12,529 bases of DNA from Bacillota bacterium (GCA_023415075.1 JAEZLU010000030.1:1-12529), one strand, 5' to 3'. Counted from the first letter of the stretch, positions 5,809 to 12,529 are shown. Notes: generated by a model not told the origin, from the letters alone. A program made the numbers and translations.

Positions 5809-7410
5809 TTACCCCCTCAGCAATCTGAGCGACCGAAAAAGCGCCGCCAACTGACGGCCGACCCGCGGTATCCGCTCGATATCCCGGCCGGTAACGCCGC
5901 CGGTCACCAGCAGCACCAGGCCGTACACGCCACCGCCGGCAGCGATGGCAATCAATGTAGCTATCGTATTATTGCGCAAGAGATCCATCATCTCATGGTA
6001 CGTCAGCAGCACGGCCCCACCCATCATGGCTGCCGCCAGCGTCGTCCGCAGCGTATCCTTCATATCAAGGGCGAAGCCTACATAGCGGTATACGAAATAC
6101 ATATTGAGCAACGCCGCCACCCCGAAATCGGCGTTGGTAGCCCAGGCCGCCCCCTTAATGGCCAGCGACGGCATCGCCGTCAGCACCCAGCTCAGCACTA
6201 CCTTGACGCTGGCCGAAATCACCATGTTGATGACCGGGATAGCCGTATGTCCGAGTCCCTGCAGCACCCCGGTCGTCACCTGGTGAATGCCCAGCAGGAA
6301 AATGCCCATCGACATTATGGCGATCGACGTCCCGGCGTTGGGTGTGCCGTACAACATCAGTGAAATCGGCGTAGCCAGGAGCCACATGCCGACAAAGCTC
6401 GGAATGGTGATCAGATTGGAAATCCGCATCGCCGTAGCCGTCCGCTGATAAACCTGCTGCTGGTTGCGCAGCGTAAAGGCCTCTGACACTGCCGGCACCA
6501 GGCTGGCGGCCAGCGATGCCGTCAGGATTGTCGCCATATTGACGAGCGGCACCGCCATCCCGGTCAGATAACCGAACAGCTCGGTCGACTGCTCGACCGT
6601 ATAACCGGCCACTTCCAGCCGCGCCGGCACGATGAGAAGGTCGATATTCGACACCACCGGCAGCATGATGTTGGCCAACGACACCGGCAGCGCCAGGCGG
6701 ATGATACGGCTGATAATCGTCACACCCGGCTCCTGCCTGAGGGCCGGCTGACTGTCCATCTTCTCCTGGAAACCCGGGCGCTGCCGCCAGTAGAAATACA
6801 GCAGCACCAAAAGCCCGGCCGCCGCTCCGGGGCCGGCCCCAAAGCTGGCGCCGGCGGCGGCGAACTCGATGCCGCTGGGCAGCAGCAGATAAGCCAGCAG
6901 AATCATCGTAACCACGCGGAAAAGCTGCTCGATGATCTGGGAGATCGCCGTCGGTGTCATCATCTGCAGACCCTGGAAATAGCCGCGGTAGCTCGATAGC
7001 ACGGTCACGAAGAAAATCGCCGGCGCTAAAGCGGCGATCGCGTAGTAGGCCCGCGGGTCACGCACGAAATGCTGGTCGATCAGCCAGCCGGCCCCGAACC
7101 AGAGCAGCAGGGTAAAGACCACTCCAGTGACCGCAAGCATCGCCAGCGACAGCTTGAAAACGCGGTTGGCGCCCCGCCAGTCGCCAAGCGCCACTTTCTC
7201 GGCGACGATGATGGAAATCGCCACCGGAATACCGGCGGACGAAATACTGAGTGCCAAAAGGTAGATGGGATAGGCCATCTGATACAGGCCGATCCCCTCG
7301 CCCCCCAAAAGGCGCGACAAAAGAATCCGGTTCACCGACCCGATCAGCTTGACAACTATACCGGCCACCGTAAGGATGAGCGCGCCCTTCAAAAAGGTAT
7401 CCTTGCCCAA
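5809..7410 (-). CDS. spoVB: SpoVB/MurJ-superfamily polysaccharide or lipid-II flippase (YabM position)
   Basis: A 533-residue polytopic membrane protein of the MVF/polysaccharide-transporter superfamily, with about 14 predicted helices spread over the whole length. SpoVB proteins are thought to move lipid-linked peptidoglycan precursors for the spore cortex. The N-terminus (GKDTFLKGALILTVAGIVVK, then SVNRILLSRLLGGEGIGLYQMAYP) is the diagnostic family opening. The start is TTG: it aligns with the known SpoVB N-terminus, and GAGAGGA lies about 9 nt upstream. By position, between spoVT and mazG, it corresponds to B. subtilis yabM, a SpoVB paralogue, so the symbol is a family label and a role in cortex synthesis is not proved. 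It has its own -10-containing upstream region after the spoVT terminator and is coupled to mazG downstream. Confidence 0.92.
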   Translation of the reverse strand: MGKDTFLKGALILTVAGIVVKLIGSVNRILLSRLLGGEGIGLYQMAYPIYLLALSISSAGIPVAISIIVAEKVALGDWRGANRVFKLSLAMLAVTGVVFTLLLWFGAGWLIDQHFVRDPRAYYAIAALAPAIFFVTVLSSYRGYFQGLQMMTPTAISQIIEQLFRVVTMILLAYLLLPSGIEFAAAGASFGAGPGAAAGLLVLLYFYWRQRPGFQEKMDSQPALRQEPGVTIISRIIRLALPVSLANIMLPVVSNIDLLIVPARLEVAGYTVEQSTELFGYLTGMAVPLVNMATILTASLAASLVPAVSEAFTLRNQQQVYQRTATAMRISNLITIPSFVGMWLLATPISLMLYGTPNAGTSIAIMSMGIFLLGIHQVTTGVLQGLGHTAIPVINMVISASVKVVLSWVLTAMPSLAIKGAAWATNADFGVAALLNMYFVYRYVGFALDMKDTLRTTLAAAMMGGAVLLTYHEMMDLLRNNTIATLIAIAAGGGVYGLVLLVTGGVTGRDIERIPRVGRQLAALFRSLRLLRG

Positions 7411-7481
7411 ACAGTTCAGTCCTCTCAGGATTGCGCCGCCGTCCGGATACTAGCAAGCGGCTAGGCGCAAGTGCACATTAT

Positions 7482-7510
7482 ATTATAACAAAATATGCTA
7501 ACAGTTAAAA
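7482..7510 (-). promoter_or_regulatory. Probable vegetative promoter of the flippase-mazG operon
   Basis: A perfect TATAAT (7487-7482) lies in a strongly AT-rich stretch, with TTTTAA (7510-7505) 17 nt upstream as a weak -35. It falls between the spoVT terminator and the TTG start, leaving a leader of about 65 nt. The -10 is convincing; the -35 keeps only three consensus bases. Confidence 0.45.
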
Positions 7511-7540
7511 CACTTTCCAAAAACTTTGGCTACGGCCGCC

Positions 7541-7575
7541 CAAATAGAAAAGTAGCGAACCGACGTCCGCTACTT
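7541..7575 (-). terminator. Rho-independent terminator of spoVT
   Basis: On the minus strand AAGTAGCG (7575-7568) pairs with CGCTACTT (7557-7550). The inner GAC/GTT can extend the stem to 11 bp with loop GTCG. TTTTCTATTTG follows. It starts 19 nt after the spoVT stop. Confidence 0.88.
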
Positions 7576-7594
7576 AATCTCCAACCGCTTAGCA

Positions 7595-8164
7595 CTACTG
7601 CGACATCTGTTTGGCGAGGAAGCCCGCCGCCGTCTCGGCCAGCTTGACCTCCATATCACCCATCTGGACTCCCGGCTCTTTTGAGCAGATAATCACCGCC
7701 CCGATGGCATCACCCTCGACGATAATCGGCGAAATCACCTCCGCTGTGAATTTGCACACCTCATCCTCGTCGCAGTCGGTCACGCAGCCTTTGCAGTGCT
7801 TATAATCCCCCGGATTATTAATAAGGGCCGTTTTCCGTTCCTCCATAACCTTTTCCACCGCCGGCCCCAGCGGTTTGCCCAAAAACTCCTTCTTCGAAGC
7901 GCCAGCGACTGCTACAACATTATCCCGGTCTGCGATCAGGATTACATGTCCTATAGCATCGAAAAGCGAATCGGCGTATTCCTTGGCAAAGTCCCCTAAT
8001 TCCCCCACCGGCGAATACTTCTTGAGAATAACCTCTCCTTCGCGGTCAACGTATATCTCCAATGGGTCGCCTTCGCGAATACGCAAAGTGCGTCGTATTT
8101 CCTTCGGAATGACTACCCTGCCTAAGTCATCGATACGTCTGACTATACCAGTCGCCTTCACCAT
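7595..8164 (-). CDS. spoVT: Stage V sporulation protein T (AbrB-like regulator with GAF domain)
   Basis: A 189-residue transcription factor that tunes the late forespore (sigma-G) regulon. Residues 1-52 are the AbrB/SpoVT swapped-hairpin DNA-binding domain (ATGIVRRIDDLGRVVIPKEI), almost identical to B. subtilis SpoVT. Residues 56-185 are the GAF-like ligand domain ending in ETAAGFLAKQM. The ATG start, one codon longer than in B. subtilis, has AAGGGGGG immediately upstream. The GAF domain carries His123 and Cys124, 127, 131 and 137 (pattern C-x2-C-x3-C-x5-C), which the B. subtilis protein lacks in the corresponding loop, plus Cys160. This could bind a metal or sense redox state. A sigma-G-like promoter precedes the gene and a terminator follows it, so it is monocistronic downstream of mfd. 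Confidence 0.97.
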   Translation of the reverse strand: MVKATGIVRRIDDLGRVVIPKEIRRTLRIREGDPLEIYVDREGEVILKKYSPVGELGDFAKEYADSLFDAIGHVILIADRDNVVAVAGASKKEFLGKPLGPAVEKVMEERKTALINNPGDYKHCKGCVTDCDEDEVCKFTAEVISPIIVEGDAIGAVIICSKEPGVQMGDMEVKLAETAAGFLAKQMSQ

Positions 8165-8204
8165 TATCCCCCCTTTTCTACAGTTTTTGACATTCGCTTA
8201 GTGA

Positions 8205-8234
8205 TAGTATATATCCGCTCAGTCGCTTTTATTC
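8205..8234 (-). promoter_or_regulatory. Candidate sigma-G promoter of spoVT
   Basis: On the minus strand: GAATA (8234-8230), an 18-nt spacer, then TATACTA (8211-8205). All five -35 positions and six of seven -10 positions match GHATR-N18-CATnHTA. It lies in the 97-nt gap between mfd and spoVT, with about 40 nt to the ATG. B. subtilis spoVT is known to be transcribed by sigma-G. The -10 could also be read as sigma-A-like TATACT, but no -35 supports that. Confidence 0.58.
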
Positions 8235-8261
8235 ATAACCGGCAAGGAGGGTTAAAGAAAT

Positions 8262-11200
8262 CTAGCCAATCGTCGCCCCGGCCAAAGTAGCCAAAATCTT
8301 GGCCAGCCAATCGAGCAGCGGCCCCGCCAGCTTCGCCGTCCGCAGGCGAATCACCCCCGGCGGCCCGGGCAAAATGGTGATGCGGGTCGGATATCTCTCC
8401 CTGAGGGCCAGCACACTGTCGACATTAACATTAGGCTGATCGCCGAAAGTAAGCTCGACCCGGTCGGCATACTCCACCAGCGAGCGGATGCCTAACTGTC
8501 GGGCCAGGTTTTTCAGGCGGGCGACCATGAGCAGATTGAGCACCGGCGGCGTCGGCTCGCCAAAACGGTCGATAAGCTCATCGATAATATCCTTGATGTG
8601 CTCCTCGCTCCTGATGGCGGCAATCCGCTGATATATCTCAATCTTATGCATGGCATCGCTGATATAGTCGCCATCAAGATAAGCATCGATACTGAATTCC
8701 AGCACCGGCTCCGGTGGCGGCTCGGGCGCTTTGCCGCCCTTCAGTTCGGCCACCGCCTCATCCAGCAGGCGGCAGTACATCTCGAAGCCCACGCTCACGA
8801 TGTGGCCGTGCTGCTGCGAGCCCAGCAGATTTCCGGCCCCGCGGATCTCCAGGTCGCGCATGGCTATCTTGAAGCCGGCCCCCAGCTCGGCGAACTCCTT
8901 GATGGCCTGCAGTCTTTTTTCGGCCACCTCGGTCAGCACCTTCTCGGCCCGGTAGGTAAAATACGCATACGCCAGACGGGGCGACCGGCCAACCCGGCCG
9001 CGCATCTGATAAAGCTGCGACAGGCCGAAGCGGTCGGCGTCGTAAACGATGATCGTATTGGCGTTCGGCACATCAAGGCCGTTTTCGATGATACTTGTGC
9101 ATACAAGCACATCGTACTCGTCCTCGTAATAGTCCAGCATCACCTGTTCCAAAAGCTCCTCGGCCATCTGGCCGTGGCCCACCTTTACGCGGGCGTCCGG
9201 CAGCAGCTCGGCCAGCCGCTCGGCAACCCGGTCGATCGTCTGGACGCGGTTATACACGAAATACACCTGGCCGCCGCGTTTGAGCTCGCGGCGAATAGCG
9301 TCGCGGATAATTTCCTCATGGTACTCCACAACATATGTCTGCACCGGCAGCCGGTCCTCGGGCGGCGTCTCGATCACGCTCATATCCCGCACCCCGACCA
9401 GCGACATATGCAGCGTCCGCGGAATAGGCGTAGCCGTCAGCGTCAGCACATCGACATCGGTGCGCCAGCGCTTCAGCTTTTCCTTCTGGGCCACCCCGAA
9501 CCGTTGCTCCTCGTCAACTATCAGCAGGCCCAGATTCGGGAAAACCACATCCCCCTGCAGTAGCCGGTGGGTGCCGATCAGCACATCCACCTTGCCGGCG
9601 TTCACGCGGGCGGCGACCTCCCGCTGCTCCCGCGGGCTGCGGAAGCGGCTCATCACCTCAACCACCGGCCCGAAACCGGCCATGCGGGTCGAGAACGTCT
9701 GATAATGCTGCTGGGCAAGCACCGTCGTCGGCACCAGCACCGCAACCTGCTTGCCGCTCATGATCGCCTTGAAGGCCGCCCTGAGCGCCACCTCAGTCTT
9801 GCCGTAGCCCACGTCGCCGCACAGCAGCCGGTCCATCGGCAGCGACCGCTCCATATCGGCCTTGATCTCAGCCAGGGCGGTCAGCTGGTCGGCCGTCTCC
9901 TCGTAGGGGAAGGCCTCCTCAAACTCCTTCTGCCAGGGCGTATCGGCCTCGAAAGCATAGCCCGGCGCCACCTGGCGCTGGGCGTAAAGGGCAATAAGCT
10001 CCTTGGCCAGATCGGTCGCCGCCGCCCGGGCCCGCGTCTTGGCCTTCAACCAGTCGCTGCCACCCATCCGGTGCAGCCGCGGCACGTCGCCCTCCGAGCC
10101 GATATACTTCTGCAGCAGCTGAACCTGGTCGGTCGGTACATACAGCTTGTCGTCGCCGGCGTAATGAATCAAGAAATAGTCCTTGTGGACCCCGGCCACC
10201 TCGAGCGTCTCCACCCCGGCGTATTTGCCGATGCCGTGGTTGACATGGACAACATAGTCGCCCACGTTGATATCGCGGAAATAATTTATCTGCTGCTCTT
10301 TGGCGATCCGCGGCAGCCGCCGTTTTTTCTGGCGGCCGAAAATATCCAGTTCGGTCACCGCCACCAGGGCGGCCGCCGGCAACTCGAAACCGGCGCTCAG
10401 CGTGCCCACCGTCACCAATACCGTCGCCGGTGTCACCGCCGCCGGGCTTTCGGCGTAAGCCGTCCGCAGGCCCTCGGCCGCCAGATTCTTCTGGAGAGCC
10501 ACCGCCTTCTCGCGCCCGGACATGAAAATCACCACTGCCCGCCCGCGGGCCAGCCAAGCCTGCAGCTCATCCACCAGCATGTCCATCTGGCGGTGGAAAG
10601 GAGCCACCCCTTTGGCGGCGACGCTGATGATCGCCCCCGGCTCGGCCTGAGGTACCCGCTGGAGAAGCAACGACAAAAAGGTCACATTATAAGCCTTGGC
10701 TGTCGCCGCCAGATCGGCCCAGGTGAAAATCCGCCCCTTGACCTCCGGATTCTCCTTAGTCAGCCGGCTGATCTCCTCGCGGACGCGGGAAGGTTCATCG
10801 AAGTACACGCCGGCACCGCCGGGCAGGTACGACAAAAACGGCACCCGCTTGCCGGCGTGCTCGGGCTCAGCCAGCGGCAGCACATCGGCCCGCTCGAGAT
10901 TGCCCTGGGACCGTTGACTGGCCGGGTCAAACTCCCGCAGCGAATCCACCTCGTCGCCCCACAGCTCCAGTCTGAGCGGCAACTCGCGGTTCACCGGGAA
11001 AATGTCAATAATCCCGCCGCGTACACTGAACTGGCCCCGGCTCTCCACCTGATCCACCCGCTCGTAGCCGAAGCGCACCAGGCTTGCTAAGAGATTGTCG
11101 CGGACCACCGTCTCGCCGGTCGCTACCGTCAGCCTGCTGGCCAGAAAATCCTCGCGCGGCATCACCTTCTGGACGGCGGCCTCGGCCCCTGCCAGCACGA

Positions 11201-11549
11201 TGACCGGTTCGCCCCGCAGCAGGCAGCCGAGGACGTCCATACGGATGGCCGCCAGCTCAATACCGCGGGCTGCCGCTGTAAAGGTGACGATATCCAGCGG
11301 CGGCAATTCAAGTATAGTCACCTGTGGCAGAAACGAACGAAGGTCGGCCGCCAGGCCGCCGACTGTCGACCGGCCGGCGGTGACGATAACCAGCGGCCGC
11401 GGCTTCTCCCGGTAAGCGGCGGCGATCACCGCCGCCTTTTGCGAACCGGTCACCCCGTAAACCAGGCTCTGGCCCGTTGGTGCCAAGCCGGCGGCCACCG
11501 CCCGGCCGACGCCCTCATCCTGCCTTAACGCATCCAAAAAAGCTTCCAT
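8262..11549 (-). CDS. mfd: Transcription-repair coupling factor
   Basis: The Mfd ATPase, which removes RNA polymerase stalled at lesions and recruits UvrA for nucleotide-excision repair. The protein is 1095 residues from the chosen start, a little shorter than B. subtilis Mfd (1177). Domains in order: UvrB-like N-terminal part without a working nucleotide site (to about 330), RNA-polymerase-interacting CarD-like domain (GDYVVHVNHGIGKYAGVE near 430-447), SF2 translocase with Walker A GDVGYGKT (578-585), Walker B DEEQ (679-682), LTATPIPRT and the QMRGRVGR arginine-finger motif, then the C-terminal TRCF domain. An ATG at 11561 would add MRCL, but GAGGTG sits correctly for the ATG at 11549 and would lie inside the longer version, so the shorter start is preferred. 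It has its own predicted promoter and a leader with two hairpins. It is followed by spoVT with no clear terminator. Confidence 0.97.
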   Translation of the reverse strand: MEAFLDALRQDEGVGRAVAAGLAPTGQSLVYGVTGSQKAAVIAAAYREKPRPLVIVTAGRSTVGGLAADLRSFLPQVTILELPPLDIVTFTAAARGIELAAIRMDVLGCLLRGEPVIVLAGAEAAVQKVMPREDFLASRLTVATGETVVRDNLLASLVRFGYERVDQVESRGQFSVRGGIIDIFPVNRELPLRLELWGDEVDSLREFDPASQRSQGNLERADVLPLAEPEHAGKRVPFLSYLPGGAGVYFDEPSRVREEISRLTKENPEVKGRIFTWADLAATAKAYNVTFLSLLLQRVPQAEPGAIISVAAKGVAPFHRQMDMLVDELQAWLARGRAVVIFMSGREKAVALQKNLAAEGLRTAYAESPAAVTPATVLVTVGTLSAGFELPAAALVAVTELDIFGRQKKRRLPRIAKEQQINYFRDINVGDYVVHVNHGIGKYAGVETLEVAGVHKDYFLIHYAGDDKLYVPTDQVQLLQKYIGSEGDVPRLHRMGGSDWLKAKTRARAAATDLAKELIALYAQRQVAPGYAFEADTPWQKEFEEAFPYEETADQLTALAEIKADMERSLPMDRLLCGDVGYGKTEVALRAAFKAIMSGKQVAVLVPTTVLAQQHYQTFSTRMAGFGPVVEVMSRFRSPREQREVAARVNAGKVDVLIGTHRLLQGDVVFPNLGLLIVDEEQRFGVAQKEKLKRWRTDVDVLTLTATPIPRTLHMSLVGVRDMSVIETPPEDRLPVQTYVVEYHEEIIRDAIRRELKRGGQVYFVYNRVQTIDRVAERLAELLPDARVKVGHGQMAEELLEQVMLDYYEDEYDVLVCTSIIENGLDVPNANTIIVYDADRFGLSQLYQMRGRVGRSPRLAYAYFTYRAEKVLTEVAEKRLQAIKEFAELGAGFKIAMRDLEIRGAGNLLGSQQHGHIVSVGFEMYCRLLDEAVAELKGGKAPEPPPEPVLEFSIDAYLDGDYISDAMHKIEIYQRIAAIRSEEHIKDIIDELIDRFGEPTPPVLNLLMVARLKNLARQLGIRSLVEYADRVELTFGDQPNVNVDSVLALRERYPTRITILPGPPGVIRLRTAKLAGPLLDWLAKILATLAGATIG

Positions 11550-11585
11550 CAGGCACCTCATCTTTAATCTACAGGCAACGGCAAA

Positions 11586-11611
11586 GGGGGCTTTGGACGC
11601 TCCAAGCCCCT
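11586..11611. repeat. Hairpin B in the mfd leader
   Basis: GGGGGCTTTGGA pairs with TCCAAGCCCC across a CGC loop, with one bulged T, giving about 10 bp. Neither strand has a U-run after it, so it is not a convincing terminator. It lies between the predicted mfd start of transcription and the mfd ribosome site. Confidence 0.55.
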
Positions 11612-11651
11612 GAAACGACTTCTTAAATTGCCGGATAGCCTTAACAACCCT

Positions 11652-11676
11652 AGGGCTTTACCGTCGGTAAAGCCCT
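11652..11676. repeat. Hairpin A (perfect 11-bp dyad) in the mfd leader
   Basis: AGGGCTTTACC and GGTAAAGCCCT form a perfect 11-bp stem with a 3-nt loop. It would begin a few nucleotides after the predicted mfd start of transcription. It shares the GGGCTT/AAGCCC core with hairpin B. It lacks a following U-run on the minus strand and has only CTTTAATCATT on the + strand. No gene ends here, since the flanking genes are divergent. Confidence 0.6.
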
Positions 11677-11685
11677 GCTTTAATC

Positions 11686-11713
11686 ATTCTAACACAAAGT
11701 ATTACCAAGACAA
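11686..11713 (-). promoter_or_regulatory. Candidate sigma-A promoter of mfd (extended -10)
   Basis: On the minus strand: TTGTCT (11713-11708), a 16-nt spacer, then TAGAAT (11691-11686) preceded by TGT, giving an extended -10. Five of six -10 bases match. Transcription would start near 11679, leaving a leader of about 130 nt that contains both hairpins. A separate mfd promoter is needed because a terminator follows fin. Confidence 0.45.
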
Positions 11714-11777
11714 ACAAAATATTACACCGTCCAGCCGGGAAAAACGGGGCAGACTAACAACAGACGGAGGTGAAAAC

Positions 11778-11957
11778 ATGGCCAACGACAAAACACCGGT
11801 CTACAAGTTCTGGAACGGCAAAAACATCGATGGCGGCTCGGTGGTCGGCGACAAAAACCTCATCGGCGAAGGTCCCCGCCACGGAAAACCCAGCGCCAAA
11901 TACCAAGTTGCGAACGACACCGTCGCTGCCGACAACCTCCAGAAAAAACCCCGCTGA
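11778..11957 (+). CDS. Small hypothetical protein, 59 aa
   Basis: Not recognised. The reading frame gives a hydrophilic, basic 59-residue protein: 8 Lys and 2 Arg against 5 Asp and 1 Glu, 7 Gly, no Cys, and no signal or membrane segment. A central run, KFWNGKNIDGGSVVGDKN, holds the only aromatic cluster. Support for it being real is a strong GGAGGTG ribosome site 6 nt before the ATG and a terminator-like hairpin just after the stop. The frame is open upstream to 11628, but that would run through the hairpins and the mfd promoter region, so the SD-linked ATG is chosen. It lies on the opposite strand between fin and mfd, a spot that is empty in the B. subtilis arrangement. No good promoter was found. 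The polypeptide is probably loosely folded or nucleic-acid/surface-binding, which is a guess from composition only. Confidence 0.7.
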   Translation: MANDKTPVYKFWNGKNIDGGSVVGDKNLIGEGPRHGKPSAKYQVANDTVAADNLQKKPR

Positions 11958-11961
11958 CGGC

Positions 11962-11985
11962 AAAAAACCGCGGACCAGGCCGCGG
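11962..11985. terminator. Terminator between the 59-aa ORF and fin (strong for fin)
   Basis: CCGCGG (11968-11973) and CCGCGG (11980-11985) form a 6-bp stem with loop ACCAGG. On the minus strand the stem is followed by TTTTTTG (11967-11961), a good U-run 7 nt after the fin stop. On the + strand only CTTTG follows, so termination of the 59-aa ORF would be weaker. Confidence 0.8.
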
Positions 11986-11991
11986 GCTTTG

Positions 11992-12231
11992 TCATTGGAG
12001 AAAACTCTTCGCTGCCCAGACCGGCATCTCGTCAGCCAGGCCGAGAGCCTCGATGCAATTGTCGCAGAGCGACTGCACATAAAGTGCGTCGGCTCCCATG
12101 TCATAGCTGATTATGTCCTGGCGCTCATCCTCGCTCAGGCGGTCGAAGCCGAACTTTTCTTCGTCGAGGCGGTCGACCACCAGGCAATCGATTGGCTCAC
12201 CGCAACTGTCGCACCGGTAAAAAATCTTCAT
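11992..12231 (-). CDS. fin: Anti-sigma-F factor Fin (YabK family)
   Basis: A 79-residue zinc-finger-type protein. Cys7-x2-Cys10 and Cys56-x2-Cys59 form a likely zinc site. The central block FGFDRLSEDERQDIIS (27-42) and the CDNCIEAL segment (56-63) resemble B. subtilis Fin (GF-x2-L-x2-EER-x-D-x-IS and CEDCQEAL). In B. subtilis, Fin is made in the forespore under sigma-F and sigma-G and inhibits sigma-F, which helps the switch to sigma-G. The position supports the call: fin/yabK lies directly upstream of mfd in B. subtilis. The ATG has AAGGAAGAG just upstream and follows the preceding stop by 2 nt, so it is co-transcribed with the membrane-protein gene to its right. A strong terminator follows. 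The identification rests on remembered family similarity plus synteny. Confidence 0.85.
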   Translation of the reverse strand: MKIFYRCDSCGEPIDCLVVDRLDEEKFGFDRLSEDERQDIISYDMGADALYVQSLCDNCIEALGLADEMPVWAAKSFLQ

Positions 12232-12233
12232 TG

Positions 12234-12529
12234 CTACTCTTCCTTCGCCAGCAAATGTATCAAGGTGATATTCCAGGCCAGATGGCCAGCCAGACCGGTC
12301 GCGGCCGCCAAGAGAACGCTGCCCGTCAGCGCCAGCGCTCCCACTGTCGCCAGGCCGAACAAGCTATGGCCCACCAGGCTGAGGACAGCGGGCCTGGCCC
12401 CGAAACGGCGGCTTGTCAGCCAGTCGTAGGCGGCCTCGATGGTCCCGAAAGCCGCGTGGGTCAGAAAAATATCAGCCCCCAGATAAAAGGCTGGCAGCGT
12501 CTTGGCCGCCTCCTCCAAGAGCGGGCCCA
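12234..12529 (-). CDS. Unrecognised membrane protein, 5' end outside window
   Basis: An open frame enters from the right edge and ends with TAG 2 nt before the fin start. Visible are about 98 residues with hydrophobic segments at roughly 45-60, 62-77 and 79-92 of the part counted from the TTG at 12518, separated by SRRFGARP and ending LLAKEE. A histidine/acidic stretch (LTHAAFGTIEAAYDWL) precedes the helices. The TTG at 12518 is possible as a start, but it overlaps its own GGAGGAGG and the frame is open beyond it, so a start outside the window is more likely. In B. subtilis the gene before fin is pth (spoVC), and this protein is not Pth. Tight linkage suggests it shares a transcript with fin. 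Function unknown. Confidence 0.65.
   Translation of the reverse strand, partial: GPLLEEAAKTLPAFYLGADIFLTHAAFGTIEAAYDWLTSRRFGARPAVLSLVGHSLFGLATVGALALTGSVLLAAATGLAGHLAWNITLIHLLAKEE

Noticed and set aside
7450..7464. Short inverted repeat CTAGC-N5-GCTAG in the flippase leader
   Set aside because: Five-base arms in a 184-nt gap are weak evidence; no U-run and no second copy.
8241..8260. AAGGAGG on the + strand and an AACC/GGTT stem after mfd
   Set aside because: No start codon follows the + strand ribosome-like site, and the stem is only 4 bp without a U-tract, so neither a gene nor an mfd terminator is supported.
9567..11090. 507-codon open frame on the + strand
   Set aside because: It is antisense to mfd, with His/Leu/Arg-rich composition typical of a shadow frame. 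The opposite strand encodes complete helicase motifs.
11550..11561. ATG at 11561 as the mfd start
   Set aside because: Only a weak purine stretch lies upstream, while GAGGTG is correctly placed for the ATG at 11549. The difference is four residues and cannot be excluded.
1..12529. tRNA, rRNA, CRISPR array, insertion sequence, phage or defence genes
   Set aside because: No cloverleaf, spaced direct repeats, transposase motifs or terminal inverted repeats were seen; the coding content is chromosomal core and sporulation genes.

Overview
The window reads as chromosomal DNA from an endospore-forming member of the Bacillota. It is GC-rich (roughly 60 percent by eye). It carries a germinant-receptor operon, a SpoIID-domain lipoprotein, SpoVT, a SpoVB/MurJ-type flippase and Fin, the anti-sigma-F factor. 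The GC content, the anaerobe-like cysteine cluster in SpoVT and the mazG-hup linkage suggest a clostridial or Negativicutes-like lineage, but the sequence alone does not fix a genus.

Layout from right to left, which is the direction of transcription for all genes but two. An unrecognised membrane protein, cut by the right edge, is followed 2 nt later by fin. A bidirectional terminator separates fin from a convergent 59-codon ORF of unknown function on the + strand. Next come mfd, spoVT, the spoVB-family flippase, mazG (yabN type) and hup. The order fin-mfd-spoVT-yabM-yabN is that of the Bacillus subtilis pth-to-divIC region, so this half is conserved core synteny. After hup the conserved order stops. 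Instead of the expected S4-domain/yabP/yabQ/divIC genes there is a + strand universal stress protein, convergent with hup across a bidirectional terminator, then a divergent SpoIID-domain lipoprotein with its own terminator, then a GerA/GerB germinant-receptor operon that runs off the left edge.

Regulation that can be read from the sequence. The upstream regions of spoVT, the gerA-type operon and the SpoIID-domain gene each contain a good match to the forespore sigma-G consensus (GHATR, about 18 nt, CATnHTA). mfd and the flippase have vegetative-looking -10 boxes. Rho-independent terminators follow the SpoIID-domain gene, uspA/hup, spoVT and fin. Gene ends are tight where coupling is expected: gerA to gerB 3 nt, the flippase to mazG 1 nt, the membrane protein to fin 2 nt.

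Taken together this is a forespore/spore-biology neighbourhood built around a DNA-repair gene: switching from sigma-F to sigma-G (Fin), late forespore transcription control (SpoVT), envelope-precursor transport (SpoVB family), peptidoglycan remodelling (SpoIID domain) and germinant sensing (GerA/GerB). Housekeeping functions sit alongside: Mfd, MazG, HU and UspA. No mobile element, CRISPR array, tRNA or rRNA was seen, and no gene-free stretch exceeds about 220 nt. The least explained parts are the 59-aa ORF, the paired hairpins in the predicted mfd leader, a dyad in front of uspA, and the four-cysteine loop of SpoVT.
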